From positions 1-42,073 of the forward strand of contig LATQ01000275.1 of NCBI GenBank assembly GCA_001017865.1: 42,073 bases of DNA, in the 5' to 3' direction. This stretch comes from Rhodococcus sp. IITR03. GTDB lineage: Bacteria > Actinomycetota > Actinomycetes > Mycobacteriales > Mycobacteriaceae. Positions 1-9,792 of this stretch are shown in pieces (the first letter of the stretch is position 1; each line of letters begins with the position of its first letter). The notes under the pieces were generated by a model. The model saw only the letters and a program-made list of their open reading frames with translations, was not told the DNA's origin and made no database searches. The translations under genes and the position numbers were made by a program.

Positions 1-1045
1 ACCCGCCGTGGGCGATGCGCCACCGGCCGACCCGACGCCACCGGCGCCCGGTAGGCCACCTCCGACACCTGCACCCGCTCCGGAGGACGGTGAGCCATAC
101 GACTGACCGGTCGGGCTTCCCGGGGCGCCGCTCGCTGCTGGGGAGGTGGATGCAGGAGTGGTCGCCGCAGGATCGTTCGAGACCGTCCTACCTGCCGAAT
201 CCGAACCTTCCGGCCGGCCGTCCATGCTTTCGCCGGGCGTCGAAGCGTCCGTACGGTTCTCCGCTTCCGTGGCGGTCTGCCCAGCCGGACGTTCTCCGTC
301 CCCGCCCGGGATTGCCGTCGGGTCGCCGGCGGTCCGGCGCCGCCGACACCCGGTGTGCCGTAGCCTGAGGAACGAATGTCTCGGTGGCACGGCTCGTGGT
401 GGCGGCATACGGGGAGGGCAGGACCGGAACCGCCGTGCCGGAATCGCGGTAGTACGGCTTGTAGAGGGCTTCCATCACCCGCACGGCCTGGGCGCGAACG
501 GCCTCTTCCTGCCGGGCGGCGGCAGCACCCGCGACGGGATCGAGCGCGTACAGGACCGACGACGTGTTCACCGTGGGTGGAGGCACGGACGCTCGCACCC
601 GCTCGCCGACGTCGGCGGCGATGCGGAGTTTCTCGGACGTCGCGCGTGCAGCATCGGACAACTGTTGGGCGGATTCGCCGAATCGCACCGTCGCGTCCAT
701 CGCGGCCTCGGCCGCCGGACCCTCCCAGTGCTGGCCGATGAGCTTGCGGATCATCAGCGTTCCCCACGCGACGGTGAGGCTGAAACCCTTTCCGAGTTCG
801 GCCCATTCGGTGGCCAGGGTTGTCATCGCGACGGGATTGATGCTCTGGGCGAGCCGGTGGATGTCGGCATGCTCCATGCCGTGGAAGTTCTCGAACGCCG
901 CGATGTATTCGGGATCGACTCCCGCGTCGATGCGCGCGGCGAGCGTGTCGTAGTTGGACTGCCGTCGGGAGACGGAATCGGGGACCGGGGCGTCGACCCC
1001 GAGCGACACCAGTAGTCGGTCGACGACGTTGTCATTCGTGGACAT
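1..1045 (-). CDS. WXG100/PPE-like protein, probable type VII secretion substrate, 3' end cut by window edge
   Basis: The start is an ATG at 1045 preceded by a GGGGGAG ribosome site. The first ~225 residues are helical, with a WEG turn in HWEGPAAEAA near residue 110, as in the helix-turn-helix hairpins of WXG100/PPE-type proteins exported by type VII systems. After that comes a Pro/Gly/Ser/Ala-rich tail (for example SPAASGAPGSPTGQSYG) that stays open to base 1, so the C-terminus is missing. The tail needs two frame changes, near 365 and 315, both explained by one lost base. No secretion machinery is visible here. The T7SS assignment is inferred from architecture only; it could be another helical surface protein. 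Confidence 0.55.
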
Positions 1046-1148
1046 GGACGACAGCTCCCCCTCGATGCTCTCGCGTCTCGAGGAGCCGACGGCGGCGCAA
1101 TATCCCCCTGCCCACGTAGATCCCCCCGATCCGATGGTGGCGACGATG

Positions 1149-1749
1149 CTAACGCACGGCACCGACCAGGCGCAGGGCAAGATCGGCATACAGGTCGCTG
1201 ATCGTCGCGGCGTCGTCGTAGCGGCCCGAGGGATACCAGCGACAGACGTCGACGCAGAGCGACATCAGGCGAGAGTGACACCTTCGGCGTCCGGGAGGGT
1301 GAACTCGCCCGAGACGTGGCCGGCGTCCACGACACCCCGCACGACCTGCGTGATCTGCCGTCGTAGTCCGACGATCGTGCGGTAGTGGTCGCGGTCGAGC
1401 GCGGCCAGTTCGTACTGGATCACTCGGCTCCACCGGTGGTTCTGCGCTTGCCAGGCGGCGAAGCGTCCGATGACGGAGGCGAGCCGGTCGGACGGTTCGG
1501 AATCGGGGCGGTCGGCATTCTCGAGGACCTGCAGGGCGAGGGCGTGGCCTCGTAGGCGATGGCGAAGAGCAGCTCTTCCTTGGACGCGTAGTGCGGATAC
1601 ATCGCGGCGGGACTCATACCGAGTCGCGCCGCGATCCGGCGGGTCGTGGTGCCGCCGTAGCCGTGCTCCGCGAACTCCTCTATCGCGGCCGTGCGGATGC
1701 GAGCAGCGGCCTTGGATCCGCCGACGACGTCGTCCCATGCATCACTCAC
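1149..1749 (-). CDS. TetR/AcrR-family transcriptional regulator
   Basis: About 200 aa once two lost bases (near 1548 and 1268) are restored. The N-terminal DNA-binding domain is plain: helices around AAIEEFAEHGYGGTTTRRIA and the recognition stretch MSPAAMYPHYASKEELLFAI. The C-terminal ligand domain ends with CRWYPSGRYDDAATISDLYA, resembling the RWY-containing end of KstR2-type regulators of acyl-CoA-responsive catabolic genes; that likeness is weak evidence for ligand type. The start is GTG at 1749, with GGAAG upstream; no in-frame ATG fits the domain. It is divergent from the SDR pair at 2040-3591. The two palindromes at 1804-1837 are its likely operators. Confidence 0.85.
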
Positions 1750-1803
1750 GAGGCACTTCCGTTCTGTCCGGTTGTGTTGACAAGCCCGCTACGGCATCGC
1801 ACG

Positions 1804-1837
1804 ATAAGCGAGCGCTTAGAAATAAGCCAGTGCTTAT
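1804..1837. promoter_or_regulatory. Tandem 16-bp palindromes, probable TetR operator
   Basis: ATAAGCGAGCGCTTAG (1804-1819) and ATAAGCCAGTGCTTAT (1822-1837) share the pattern ATAAGC-N4-GCTTA and have centres 18 bp apart. They lie between the divergent TetR gene (start 1749) and the SDR gene (start 2040). Size, symmetry and location fit two TetR dimers controlling both directions. Binding is inferred, not shown. Confidence 0.7.
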
Positions 1838-2039
1838 CGACTTGGTAACGGTGGGTGCGGCGCGGGGTCCTCTCCGTGCTGCAACGCCTGCGGCCACATA
1901 GGATCCGCCGAAGAGAGGAATAGGACCTGGCTCTGAAAGGTAGTGCTGTCCAATCAAATTGGATACAGGCTGTTTGGTGGATGAGAAGGCGGTCGGCTAT
2001 ACAGTTCCTGTAGGCCCCGTCACAGCGAGGAGATGACGT

Positions 2040-2801
2040 ATGTCCGTGCTCGACCGCTTCCGTCTCGACGGCCGCGTTGCCATCGTCACCGGTGCCTCTT
2101 CGGGCCTCGGTGTCGCATTCGCCCGAGGGCTGGCCGAAGCAGGAGCCGACGTCGTGCTCGCCGCACGCCGCGTCGACCGCCTCGAGAAGACCGCCGAGCT
2201 GGTCCGGGAGGCCGGACGGCAGGCCGTCACGGTCGAGACCGACATCGCCGATCCCGAACAGGCGCAGCGCATGGTCGACCGGGCGGTCGAGCAACTCGGC
2301 CGGGTGGACATCCTCATCAACAATGCCGGTATCGGCACCGCCGTCCCCGCCACCAAGGAGACTCCCGAGCAGTTCCGGCAGGTCATCGACATCAACCTGA
2401 ACGGATCCTATTGGGCGGCACAGGCCGTCGGCCGTGTGATGCAACCCGGTAGCTCGATCGTCAACATCTCGTCGGTCCTCGGTCTCACCACGGCCGGCCT
2501 GCCGCAGGCCGCGTACTCGGCCAGCAAGGCGGGCGTCATCGGCCTCACGCGCGACCTGGCCCAGCAGTGGGGAGCGCGCAAGGGAATCCGCGTCAACGCC
2601 ATCGCACCCGGCTTCTTCCACACGGAGATGACGGACGAGTACCAGCCCGGCTACCTCGACTCGATGAAGCAGCGAATCATCCTCGGCCGGACCGGGGATG
2701 CCGAGGAGATCGCGGCCACCGCGGTCTGGCTGGCGTCCGACGCCGCCGCCTACGTCACCGGTCAGACAATCGCCGTGGACGGCGGACTCACCATCACCTG
2801 A
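2040..2801 (+). CDS. Short-chain dehydrogenase/reductase (SDR)
   Basis: An intact classical SDR of 253 aa. It has the Rossmann glycine motif TGASSGLG near residue 19, the NNAG motif, the catalytic Ser of ISSVLG, YSASK with the catalytic Tyr and Lys, and a C-terminal VTGQTIAVDGG. It should oxidise a secondary alcohol or reduce a ketone with NAD(P)(H) in the cytoplasm. ATG 2040 is preceded by GAGGAG. It is followed after 32 bp by a second SDR, and the pair is divergent from the TetR gene with the tandem palindromes between them. The substrate is unknown; the pairing suggests a small regulon for one alcohol/ketone or a beta-hydroxyacyl-CoA. Confidence 0.88.
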   Translation: MSVLDRFRLDGRVAIVTGASSGLGVAFARGLAEAGADVVLAARRVDRLEKTAELVREAGRQAVTVETDIADPEQAQRMVDRAVEQLGRVDILINNAGIGTAVPATKETPEQFRQVIDINLNGSYWAAQAVGRVMQPGSSIVNISSVLGLTTAGLPQAAYSASKAGVIGLTRDLAQQWGARKGIRVNAIAPGFFHTEMTDEYQPGYLDSMKQRIILGRTGDAEEIAATAVWLASDAAAYVTGQTIAVDGGLTIT

Positions 2802-2833
2802 CGGCACCACCCATCCCCCTACGGAGGAACGCT

Positions 2834-3591
2834 ATGAGCACACAGCCCCGCACTGCCATCGTCACCGGAGCCGCACGCGGCATCGGCGCAGCCGTCGCCA
2901 AGCGGCTCGCCGGCGACGGCTACCAGTCGCCGTCCTCGACCTCGACGAATCCGCCTGCAAGGACACCGTTTCGGCCATCGAGTCCGCCGGCGGCAAGGCG
3001 CTCGCCGTGGGCGCCGATGTCTCCGACGAGAAGTCCGTCGCCGCTGCCGTCGAGAAGGTCGCCACCGAGCTCGGCGAACCCACCGTCCTGATCAACAACG
3101 CCGGCATCACCCGCGACAACCTGCTGTTCAAGATGACGGTCGAGGACTGGGACTCCGTCATGAACGTGCACCTGCGCGGCGCCTTCCTCATGACGCGTGC
3201 CGTCCAGAGCTACATGGTCGACGCCAAGTTCGGTCGCATCGTCAACCTCTCCAGCACGTCGGCTCTCGGCAACCGTGGCCAGGTCAACTACTCCGCTGCA
3301 AAGGCCGGCATGCAGGGCTTCACGAAGACCCTCGCGATCGAGCTGGGCAAGTTCGGCGTCACCGCCAATGCCATCGCGCCGGGCTTCATCGCCACCGAGA
3401 TGACCGCCGCGACCGCCGAGCGTCTCGGCCTGTCGTTCGACGACTTCAAGTCGAACATCGCGTCCAACATCCCGGTCGGCCGTATCGGCGAGGTCGACGA
3501 CATCGCCCACACCGCATCGTTCCTCGCGTCCGAGGGTGCGGGCTTCGTGTCCGGGCAGGTCATCTACGTGGCCGGTGGCCCGAAGGCCTGA
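2834..3591 (+). CDS. FabG-like SDR (3-oxoacyl reductase type), frameshifted
   Basis: 252 aa after restoring one base. The frame breaks near 2925, where CAGTCGCC must be CAGGTCGCC to give the expected second beta strand YQVAVLDLDE; downstream the sequence is continuous. Motifs are TGAARGIG, NNAGIT, the SSTSALGN catalytic serine region, YSAAK, and a typical C-terminal FVSGQVIYVAGG. NNAGITRDNLLFKM is characteristic of FabG-type 3-oxoacyl-ACP/CoA reductases. It is the second gene of the 2040 unit, with a strong GGAGG before ATG 2834. It may serve beta-oxidation as a 3-hydroxyacyl-CoA dehydrogenase instead of fatty acid synthesis; the sequence cannot decide. Confidence 0.82.
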
Positions 3592-3606
3592 TCCTCTTCC
3601 ATACGT

Positions 3607-3644
3607 CCGCGGCGCGCGTCCCATCCGGGACTGCGGCGCCGCGG
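3607..3644 (+). terminator. GC-rich hairpin after the SDR pair
   Basis: CCGCGGCGC (3607-3615) pairs with GCGCCGCGG (3636-3644), with an inner stem GTCCC-atcc-GGGAC in the loop. It lies 16 bp past the second SDR stop and before the next gene. There is no clear T-tract, so termination is likely but not certain. Confidence 0.5.
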
Positions 3645-3707
3645 TCGTTCTCAGTGGATCGAGCCGAGCGGTCCGACCGTGTCGGTCGCCCCGGTTAACC
3701 TCTCCGC

Positions 3708-3920
3708 ATGAGTGAGAAGGTCAAGGGACCCGAGTCGTATTTTCCGTCGATCGAGCAGAAGTACGGACGCCCGATCGAGGAGTGGAAGAACATGATCCGC
3801 GCGTCGGATCTCGCCAAGCACATGGAGCTCGTGAACTGGTTGAAGCAGGAACACGGGATGGGCCACGGGCACGCCAACGCTCTCGTCGCGCACACTCTGA
3901 AGGAACAGAAGTCCGAGTGA
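3708..3920 (+). CDS. Small DUF4287-type protein
   Basis: A complete 70-aa cytoplasmic protein without membrane segment or signal peptide. The pattern YFPSIEQKYGRPIEEW followed by a lysine-rich middle and MGHGHANALV is that of DUF4287 domain proteins, common in actinobacteria and of unknown biochemical role. It is compact and charged. It is convergent with the CoA-transferase gene, whose stop lies 14 bp away. It may be a single-gene unit; no strong ribosome site is visible before ATG 3708. Confidence 0.75.
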   Translation: MSEKVKGPESYFPSIEQKYGRPIEEWKNMIRASDLAKHMELVNWLKQEHGMGHGHANALVAHTLKEQKSE

Positions 3921-3933
3921 CGAGAGCGTCCGG

Positions 3934-5044
3934 CTACGCCAACCGTGGGGGTGCGGTGCGGTAGGTCGCGGGGGTGGCGCTGAGCCGGATCGGGTTGGCG
4001 ATCTGACGAAGCGGAGCGTCCCGGTCGGGATCGTCGATCGACACAACCGGTGAGAGGCCGAGTCGTTCGGCGAGCGCGACCGCGTCGGCGATGTCGTTGA
4101 GCGGACCGCACGGCACCCGCGCTGCGGTCAGAGCGTCGAACCACGCGTCGGCGGTGTCCGTCGACAGCAGTTCGTCGATGATCTTCGTCAGCTCCTCCCG
4201 GTTCGCGACGCGGGCGGTGTTCGTGATGAACCGCTCGTCGGTGGCGAGTTCGGGAGCGCCGAGAACCTCGACCAGCGAAGCGAATTGACGGTCGTTGCCC
4301 ACGGCGAGGACGAACGGCCGGTCGGCCGTGTGGAACACCTCGTAGGGCGCGATGCTCGGATGACGATTGCCCATCGCCTTCGGCACCACACCCGCTGCGA
4401 CGTAGCCCGACGACTGGTTCGCCAACGCCGACAACAGGGACGACAACAGGTTCACCTCGACGCGCTGGCCTCACGGGTGCGGTCGCGGTGCCGCAGCGCG
4501 GCGAGGATGCCGAGCGCAGCGTGCATTCCGGTGATGACGTCGACCACGGCGACACCGACCTTGGTGGGTGTCGCCGGGTCGGGCCCGGTGATGCTCATCA
4601 GACCGCCGACGGCCTGGATGAGCAGGTCGTAGCCGGGCAGATTGTTGTGCCCACCGAAGCCGGTGATCGAGGTGTAGACGATGCCGGGGTTGAGTTCCCG
4701 GACCTGCTCGTATCCGAGCCCGAGCCGAGTCATCGTGCCGGGCAGGAAGTTCTCGACGACGACATCGGCACGGGCGACGAGATCGCGTGCCTGCCCGAGC
4801 CCTTCGTCGGTGGTCAGGTCGATGGCCACCGACTTCTTGTTGCGGTTGACGCCGAGGAAGTAGGTCGACTCGTCGCCGACCCAGGGCGGGCCCCAGTGCC
4901 GGGTGTCGTCCCCGAAGCCGGGTCGTTCGATCTTGACGACCTCCGCCCCGAGGTCGGCGAGCAGCATGGTGGCGTAGGGGCCGGCGAGCACGCGACCGAA
5001 GTCGGCGATCACCAGCCCTCGAGCGCACCGGGAAGGGTGGTCAC
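3934..5044 (-). CDS. Class III (CaiB/BaiF) CoA-transferase, probably glutarate-specific
   Basis: About 370 aa after restoring bases near 5013 and 4462. The likely start is GTG at 5044, overlapping the stop of the upstream dehydrogenase as GTGA, so the two are translationally coupled. The N-terminal half has VIADFGRVLAGPYATMLLADLG and the GYDLLIQA segment holding the family's catalytic aspartate; the C-terminal half has the usual small domain. Class III enzymes move CoA between carboxylic acids. Because it is coupled to a glutaryl-CoA dehydrogenase, the best guess is succinyl-CoA:glutarate CoA-transferase, which would make glutaryl-CoA. Specificity is inferred from context only. Confidence 0.8.
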
Positions 5045-6226
5045 CGGAAAGCCGCCTCGCCGGTCAGCGCCTTGCCGATGGTCAGCTGGTGGACCTCGGA
5101 GGTGCCCTCGTAGGTCAGCACCGATTCGAGGTTGTTGGCGTGACGGATGACGGGGTACTCGAGCGTGATGCCGTTGGCGCCGAGGATGGTCCGGCACTCG
5201 CGGGCAATCGCGATGGCCTCGCGCACGTTGTTGAGCTTGCCGAGGCTGACCTGCTCCGGGGCGATCTCGCCGCGGTCCTTGATGCGGCCGAGGTGGTAGG
5301 CGAGCAGGTGGCCCTTGCCGACCTCGAGTGCCATGTCGGCGATCTTGGCCTGGGTGAGCTGGTAGCCGGCGAGCGGCTTGTCGAACACCTCGCGGGACTG
5401 CGAGTACTCGATGGCGGTCTCGAGGCAGTCGCGGGCGGCGCCGATGGCACCGAAGACGATGCCGAAGCGGGCCTCACCGAGGGAGGTCAGCGGTCCGCGC
5501 AGACCCTTGGCCTTCGGCATCATCGCCGAGGCGGGCAGACGCACGCCGTCGAGGACGAGCTCCGAGGTGACCGAGGCGCGCAGCGACAGCTTGGAGTGGA
5601 TCTCCGGGGCGGAGAAACCGGGGGTGTCGGTGGGGACGACGAAGCGCGGATGCCTTGGCGCCTTCTTCGAGGTCGGTCTGCGCCCAGACGACGGCGACGT
5701 CGGCGATCGAGCCGTTGGTGATCCACATCTTGGTGCCGTTGAGGATCCAGTCGTCACCGTCGCGCTTGGCGTTGGTGCGCATCCCGGCGGGGTTGGAGCC
5801 GAAGTCGGGCTCGGTCAGGCCGAAGCAGCCGATGGCCTCGCCGGCGGCCATGCGGGGGAGCCATTCCTGCTTCTGCTCTTCGCTGCCCCAGTGGTGGATG
5901 GAGAACATCGCCAGCGAGCCCTGCACGGACACGAGGCTGCGGATGCCGGAGTCGACGGCCTCGAGTTCGAGGCAGGCCAGGCCGTAGGCGGTGGCGCTCA
6001 TGCCGGCGCAGCCGTAGCCGTCGAGGTGCATGCCGAGCACGCCCAGCTGTCCGAGTTCCTTGGCGAGCTCGCGCGCCGGGAGCTTCGCTTCCTCGAACCA
6101 CTGGGCCACGTGCGGGCGGATGTGCTCGTTGCCGAACTTGCGGACGGTGTCGCGGATGTCGATTTCCTCCTGCTCGAGCAGGGAGTCGAGGGCGAACAGC
6201 TGGGTGAGCGACTGAGCGTGGGACAT
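5041..6226 (-). CDS. gcdH: Glutaryl-CoA dehydrogenase
   Basis: About 395 aa after restoring two bases near 5650 (AAGGCATCCGCGCTTC should encode KGIRGF). It is a flavin acyl-CoA dehydrogenase that oxidises and decarboxylates glutaryl-CoA to crotonyl-CoA in lysine, tryptophan or dicarboxylate breakdown. Support: IRSLVSVQGSLAM, with the glutarate-binding arginine typical of this subfamily; CFGLTEPDFGSNP at residues 134-146; a YEGT motif with the catalytic glutamate; and IRHANNLE, all closer to GCDH than to other family members. ATG 6226 is preceded by GGAGAAGG. It is first in an operon with the CoA-transferase and divergent from the LacI-type gene. Confidence 0.88.
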
Positions 6227-6248
6227 GGCCTTCTCCGGTGGTCGAGGA

Positions 6249-6296
6249 AACGTTTGTCAGAACGATTGCGAGAACGTTTGCACGATCGATTGCATG
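6249..6296. repeat. Four 12-bp direct repeats, probable LacI-family operator region
   Basis: AACGTTTGTCAG, AACGATTGCGAG, AACGTTTGCACG and ATCGATTGCATG follow each other with no gap (6249, 6261, 6273, 6285). The core is AWCGWTTG. They lie 23-70 bp upstream of gcdH and 75 bp before the regulator start. Position suggests binding sites for the divergent LacI-type regulator. Head-to-tail 12-bp spacing is unusual for that family, which normally binds single palindromes. Confidence 0.65.
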
Positions 6297-6370
6297 GCCT
6301 ACGCTAAAGGCATGCTCCGGGCGCGTCAACCCGGAACACGAACTCGATGCCGTACAAGCAGGAGAGCCGC

Positions 6371-7378
6371 ATGCCCCGTCCCGACCGCGCCCCGACGCTC
6401 AAGGAGATCGCCGAGCGTGCCGGTGTCCACGTCTCGACGGCATCCCGGGTGCTGCGCCAGCCCGAACCGGTCGACGGCTGGTCGGACTCGGCACTGCGGG
6501 TGCGGGAGGTCGCGGCCGAACTGGGATATCGCCCCAATCTGTGGGCGGCGAGCCTGCGGACCCGCAAGACCACGACCCTCGGTGTCGTCATGCCGCGACT
6601 CACCGACGGCGTGGTCGCCACGACCTACCAGGGCATCGAGGAAGCCGCCACGAAAGCGGGCTACTCGGTACTGCTGTCGAGCCCACCCGACGATCTCGAG
6701 GCGCAACGTCGCGCCATTGCGCTGCTCGTGGGGCGACAGGTCGACGGCCTGCTGCTGAGCAGCATGCACCTCCCGGGCCGCCCGTTCGTCGAGTCGCTGG
6801 CACTCGGATCGCTGCCCATCCTCGCGGTCACCCGGCACGCCGATGCCGGGTTGCCGTTCGTAGTGGGCGACGACTACCGAGGAGGAGTGCTGGCCGCCCG
6901 GCACCTGCTCGACCGCGGCTACGACGATCTGGCGATCATCGCCGGCCCCGACCACGCCAGCACCGCCCGCGACCGGCGCGACGGCTTCGTCGACACCCTG
7001 AAGGAAGCGTCGGTGGCCCTGCCGCCCGAGCGGATCGTGCGGTCGAGCTTCGACGTCGCCGGGGGTGTCGAGGCCGCGCGTGCGCTGCTGGATCGCCCCG
7101 ATCGTCCCCGCGCGATCTTCGCGGTCAGCGACACCATTGCCATCGGCATCCTCGGTGTCGCCCGCGACCTGGGTCTGTCCATCCCCGGCGATCTCGCCGT
7201 CGTCGGTTACAACGACATCCCTGTCGTCGCGCAGCTGCCGGTTCCGCTCACCACCGTGCGATCGCCCGCGCACGATATCGGGGTGACGGCCATCGAGCGT
7301 CTGCTCGAACTCGTGCGCACCGGGGAGACGGAATCGACGAAGCTGCCCGTCGAACTCGTCGCGCGCGGATCGAGCTGA
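6371..7378 (+). CDS. LacI-family transcriptional regulator
   Basis: An intact regulator of 335 aa starting at ATG 6371, chosen because AGGAGAG precedes it; an ATG at 6347 would add eight residues but has no ribosome site. The N-terminal HTH is TLKEIAERAGVHVSTASRVL and the hinge helix region includes LGYRPNLWAASLRT. The rest is a periplasmic-binding-protein fold sensor domain (TTTLGVVMPRL, GYNDIPVVAQL, PLTTVRSP). It is divergent from gcdH and the CoA-transferase, so it most likely represses that operon and itself and responds to glutarate or a related metabolite. The effector is not visible in the sequence. Confidence 0.88.
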   Translation: MPRPDRAPTLKEIAERAGVHVSTASRVLRQPEPVDGWSDSALRVREVAAELGYRPNLWAASLRTRKTTTLGVVMPRLTDGVVATTYQGIEEAATKAGYSVLLSSPPDDLEAQRRAIALLVGRQVDGLLLSSMHLPGRPFVESLALGSLPILAVTRHADAGLPFVVGDDYRGGVLAARHLLDRGYDDLAIIAGPDHASTARDRRDGFVDTLKEASVALPPERIVRSSFDVAGGVEAARALLDRPDRPRAIFAVSDTIAIGILGVARDLGLSIPGDLAVVGYNDIPVVAQLPVPLTTVRSPAHDIGVTAIERLLELVRTGETESTKLPVELVARGSS

Positions 7379-7384
7379 GCGACC

Positions 7385-8711
7385 TCACCCGTTGCCGTTG
7401 CCGCGACCGCTGTTGCCATTGTTGCCGTTGCCGCGACCGTTGTTCCCGTTGCCGTTGTTCCCATTTCCATCACCGCCGTTGCCGTTGCCGTTGTTGTTGC
7501 CGGGTCCGCTGTTCCCACGGGACTCGGATTCGGACCTCGTGGGCCCGGCATCCGCCGGCGGTGCGACAGGAACGGTCTCCGGAGCGGGTACGACGGGCGG
7601 AACCACGGGGGTCTCGTCCGCTGTGCGAGCCGGGACGACCGTGGATTCGGGAGTCACAGGGAGCTCGGTGGTGGCCGGTACCCGTTCGGGCGTCGATGCG
7701 GACGTGCCCGGCGTCCGGGTCTCCGGTGTGGCCGCCGGCGGGGAGTCGCCCCGCCCGAATCCGAGCGCGAGACCGCCACGGCGAGCGCTCCGACCAGCGT
7801 CAGACCCGCCGCGACAAGAACTCCACGGGAACGGTCCGTGCCTACGGTGGTCGTCGGGTCGACAGCCATACCTGCCGGCAGCCGGGTCGTCGCAGTGCGG
7901 TATCCGTCGGAGTTCTGCAATGCCGAGAGCATCTCGTGCGCACTGCGGAACCGGTCGGAAGGCTCTCGTGCCATGGCCCGCTCGATCACTGCGACGAGCC
8001 CAGGATGGGCGTCCGGTCGGAGTTCGGTGAGCGGCTGCGGCCGGTCGTGCGTGATGGCCCGTGCCAGCGCGAGGATGTTGTCCTCGGCGAACGGCCTCCG
8101 CCCGCACAGGGACTCGTAGCCGACGATCCCGACCGCGTACAGATCGTCCGTCACGGACGCGGGGTGTCCGGTGATGCGGTCCGGGCTCAGATAGGCGACG
8201 GTCCCCACGAGTTCACCGGTGCGGGTGAGGTCGTCGCCGACGCTCTTCGCGATACCGAAGTCGGCGACCTTGATCTCACCGTTCTCCGCGACGAGCACGT
8301 TCGCCGGTTTGATGTCCCGGTGAAGGATCCCCGCACCGTGCGCGGCGACGAGTGCCTCGAGAATTCCGGCGAGCACCGTGCGCACCCGATCGTCGGGTAG
8401 GGGTCCGCGGGCGATGTCGTCGGCGAGGGTCCGCCCGGGAAGCCGTTCCATAACGATGTAGGGACGTCCGTCGTGTTCACCCGTGTCGTACACGGCGACG
8501 ATGCGAGGGTGGTTCAGGCCGCGGCGGCCCGGGCCTCGACTTCGAAACGACGTCGTACGTCCGGTCTGCTACCCACCTCCCGTCCGAGCAGTTTGACGGC
8601 GACGGGCCGGTGGAGGCGAGTGTCCCAACCGTCGTGGATCTCGCCGCTGCCGCCCACGCCGAGCAGACCGCTCAGCTCGTAGCGGCCGTCGAGAACTTTG
8701 TGGACGGTCAC
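7385..8711 (-). CDS. Membrane Ser/Thr protein kinase (Pkn type) with Asn/Gly-rich tail
   Basis: About 442 aa after restoring two bases (near 8519 and 7746). The kinase domain begins at once: Gly-rich loop LLGVGGSGEIHDG, VAVKLLG with the ATP-binding lysine, catalytic loop LHRDIKPANVLV, DFG in VADFGIAKS, and YLSPDRITG in place of the usual SPE. A single membrane segment, VLVAAGLTLVGALAVAV, follows near residue 305. Outside is a Pro/Thr/Val-rich linker and then ~35 residues of NGNGG/NNGNG repeats ending at the C-terminus. There are no PASTA domains. GTG or ATG near 8711 starts the frame. The tail may act as a flexible wall sensor; its role is unknown. Confidence 0.88.
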
Positions 8712-8869
8712 AGGTCGACGGTAGCCGTTCGAAGGGGGGAGTAAACAAAATGCGCTGGTGGGAGGACGGGCATCCGGGCTTCATCCGTTATCTTCACCCG
8801 ATGCTCGTAACGCGTTTGTAATTCGTGCCGATCTCATGCCCGGGAGAACCACGCTGCCGGAGGGTCTGG

Positions 8870-9736
8870 ATGAAGACGATTGTGCGAGCCGGGATCGTCG
8901 CCGGCATGGCAGCTGCATCGATGGTGTGGCCGGTGTCCGCGATGAGCGACCCGGGTAGCGAGCAGGGCATCCGCTACGTCGCGCTCGGCGACTCGCGTGC
9001 CGCCGGACCCTACCTCGACGCAGCGGCGATGCTCAGCGGATGTGCCCGCGCGGATGCGGGATATCCGAACCTCGTCGCGGGTTCGCTGCAGACCGTCAGT
9101 ATCGTCAACGTCGCGTGTTCGGGAGCACGCACCGAGCACATCACGTCCGTCCCGCAGCAGACGTCGACCGGATCGGTCCCGCCGCAGATCGATTCGCTCA
9201 CTCCGGACACGAATCTCGTCACGCTGAGCATCGGCGGCAACGATGTCGGCTGGGCGGGGCTCGTCTCGGCCTGCTACACCGAGCTTCCGGGCGGCGACGC
9301 GCACTGCCGCACCGATCCGGGCACCACGTCGCGCATGGACGCCGCCCTGAGCGCGCTCGGACCGAAGGTCACCGCGACACTCACAGCCGTCCAGCAACGC
9401 GCACCGCGCGCACGGGTCCTGCTGGTCGGGCACGGTGGCGTCTTCGGCAACCGGGGTTGCTGGCCCAACATCCCCACCAGCGATGCCGACGCCTCCTTCG
9501 TGACGAACTTCTTCGTGCGGATGAACCGAGTGCTCGCCCGGTCCGCCGGCGAGGCCGGTGCCGAGTTCGTCGACGTCATGGCCGGCTCGGAAGGACACGA
9601 CGCGTGTGCGCCCTCCGAGCAGCGCTTCTACGAAGGACGGCAGTCGCTGTCGCTGGCGAAGGCGCTGCATCCCACCGCCGCGGGGATGCGGCACATGGCG
9701 CAGCGGGTGACGAACGTCTGGTACCAGCGGGGCTAG
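8870..9736 (+). CDS. Secreted SGNH/GDSL-family hydrolase (lipase/esterase)
   Basis: An intact protein of 288 aa. ATG 8870 is chosen because GGAGGG lies six bases upstream and a signal peptide follows: MKTIVRAG, a hydrophobic stretch, then VSA near residue 24. SGNH blocks are visible: block I ALGDSRAAGP with the nucleophile Ser42, GGND in SIGGNDVGW, and the C-terminal HPTAAGM with the catalytic His. Six or more cysteines in the mature part suggest disulfides, as in secreted actinobacterial lipases of this type. It is divergent from the kinase, separated by 158 bp without an obvious regulatory palindrome. Substrate, lipid or other ester, is unknown. Confidence 0.87.
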   Translation: MKTIVRAGIVAGMAAASMVWPVSAMSDPGSEQGIRYVALGDSRAAGPYLDAAAMLSGCARADAGYPNLVAGSLQTVSIVNVACSGARTEHITSVPQQTSTGSVPPQIDSLTPDTNLVTLSIGGNDVGWAGLVSACYTELPGGDAHCRTDPGTTSRMDAALSALGPKVTATLTAVQQRAPRARVLLVGHGGVFGNRGCWPNIPTSDADASFVTNFFVRMNRVLARSAGEAGAEFVDVMAGSEGHDACAPSEQRFYEGRQSLSLAKALHPTAAGMRHMAQRVTNVWYQRG

Positions 9737-9792
9737 AAACCGACGACCAGCGGCGTTTCGTTCGCGACACTCGCCGGACACGACGGCGAAAA

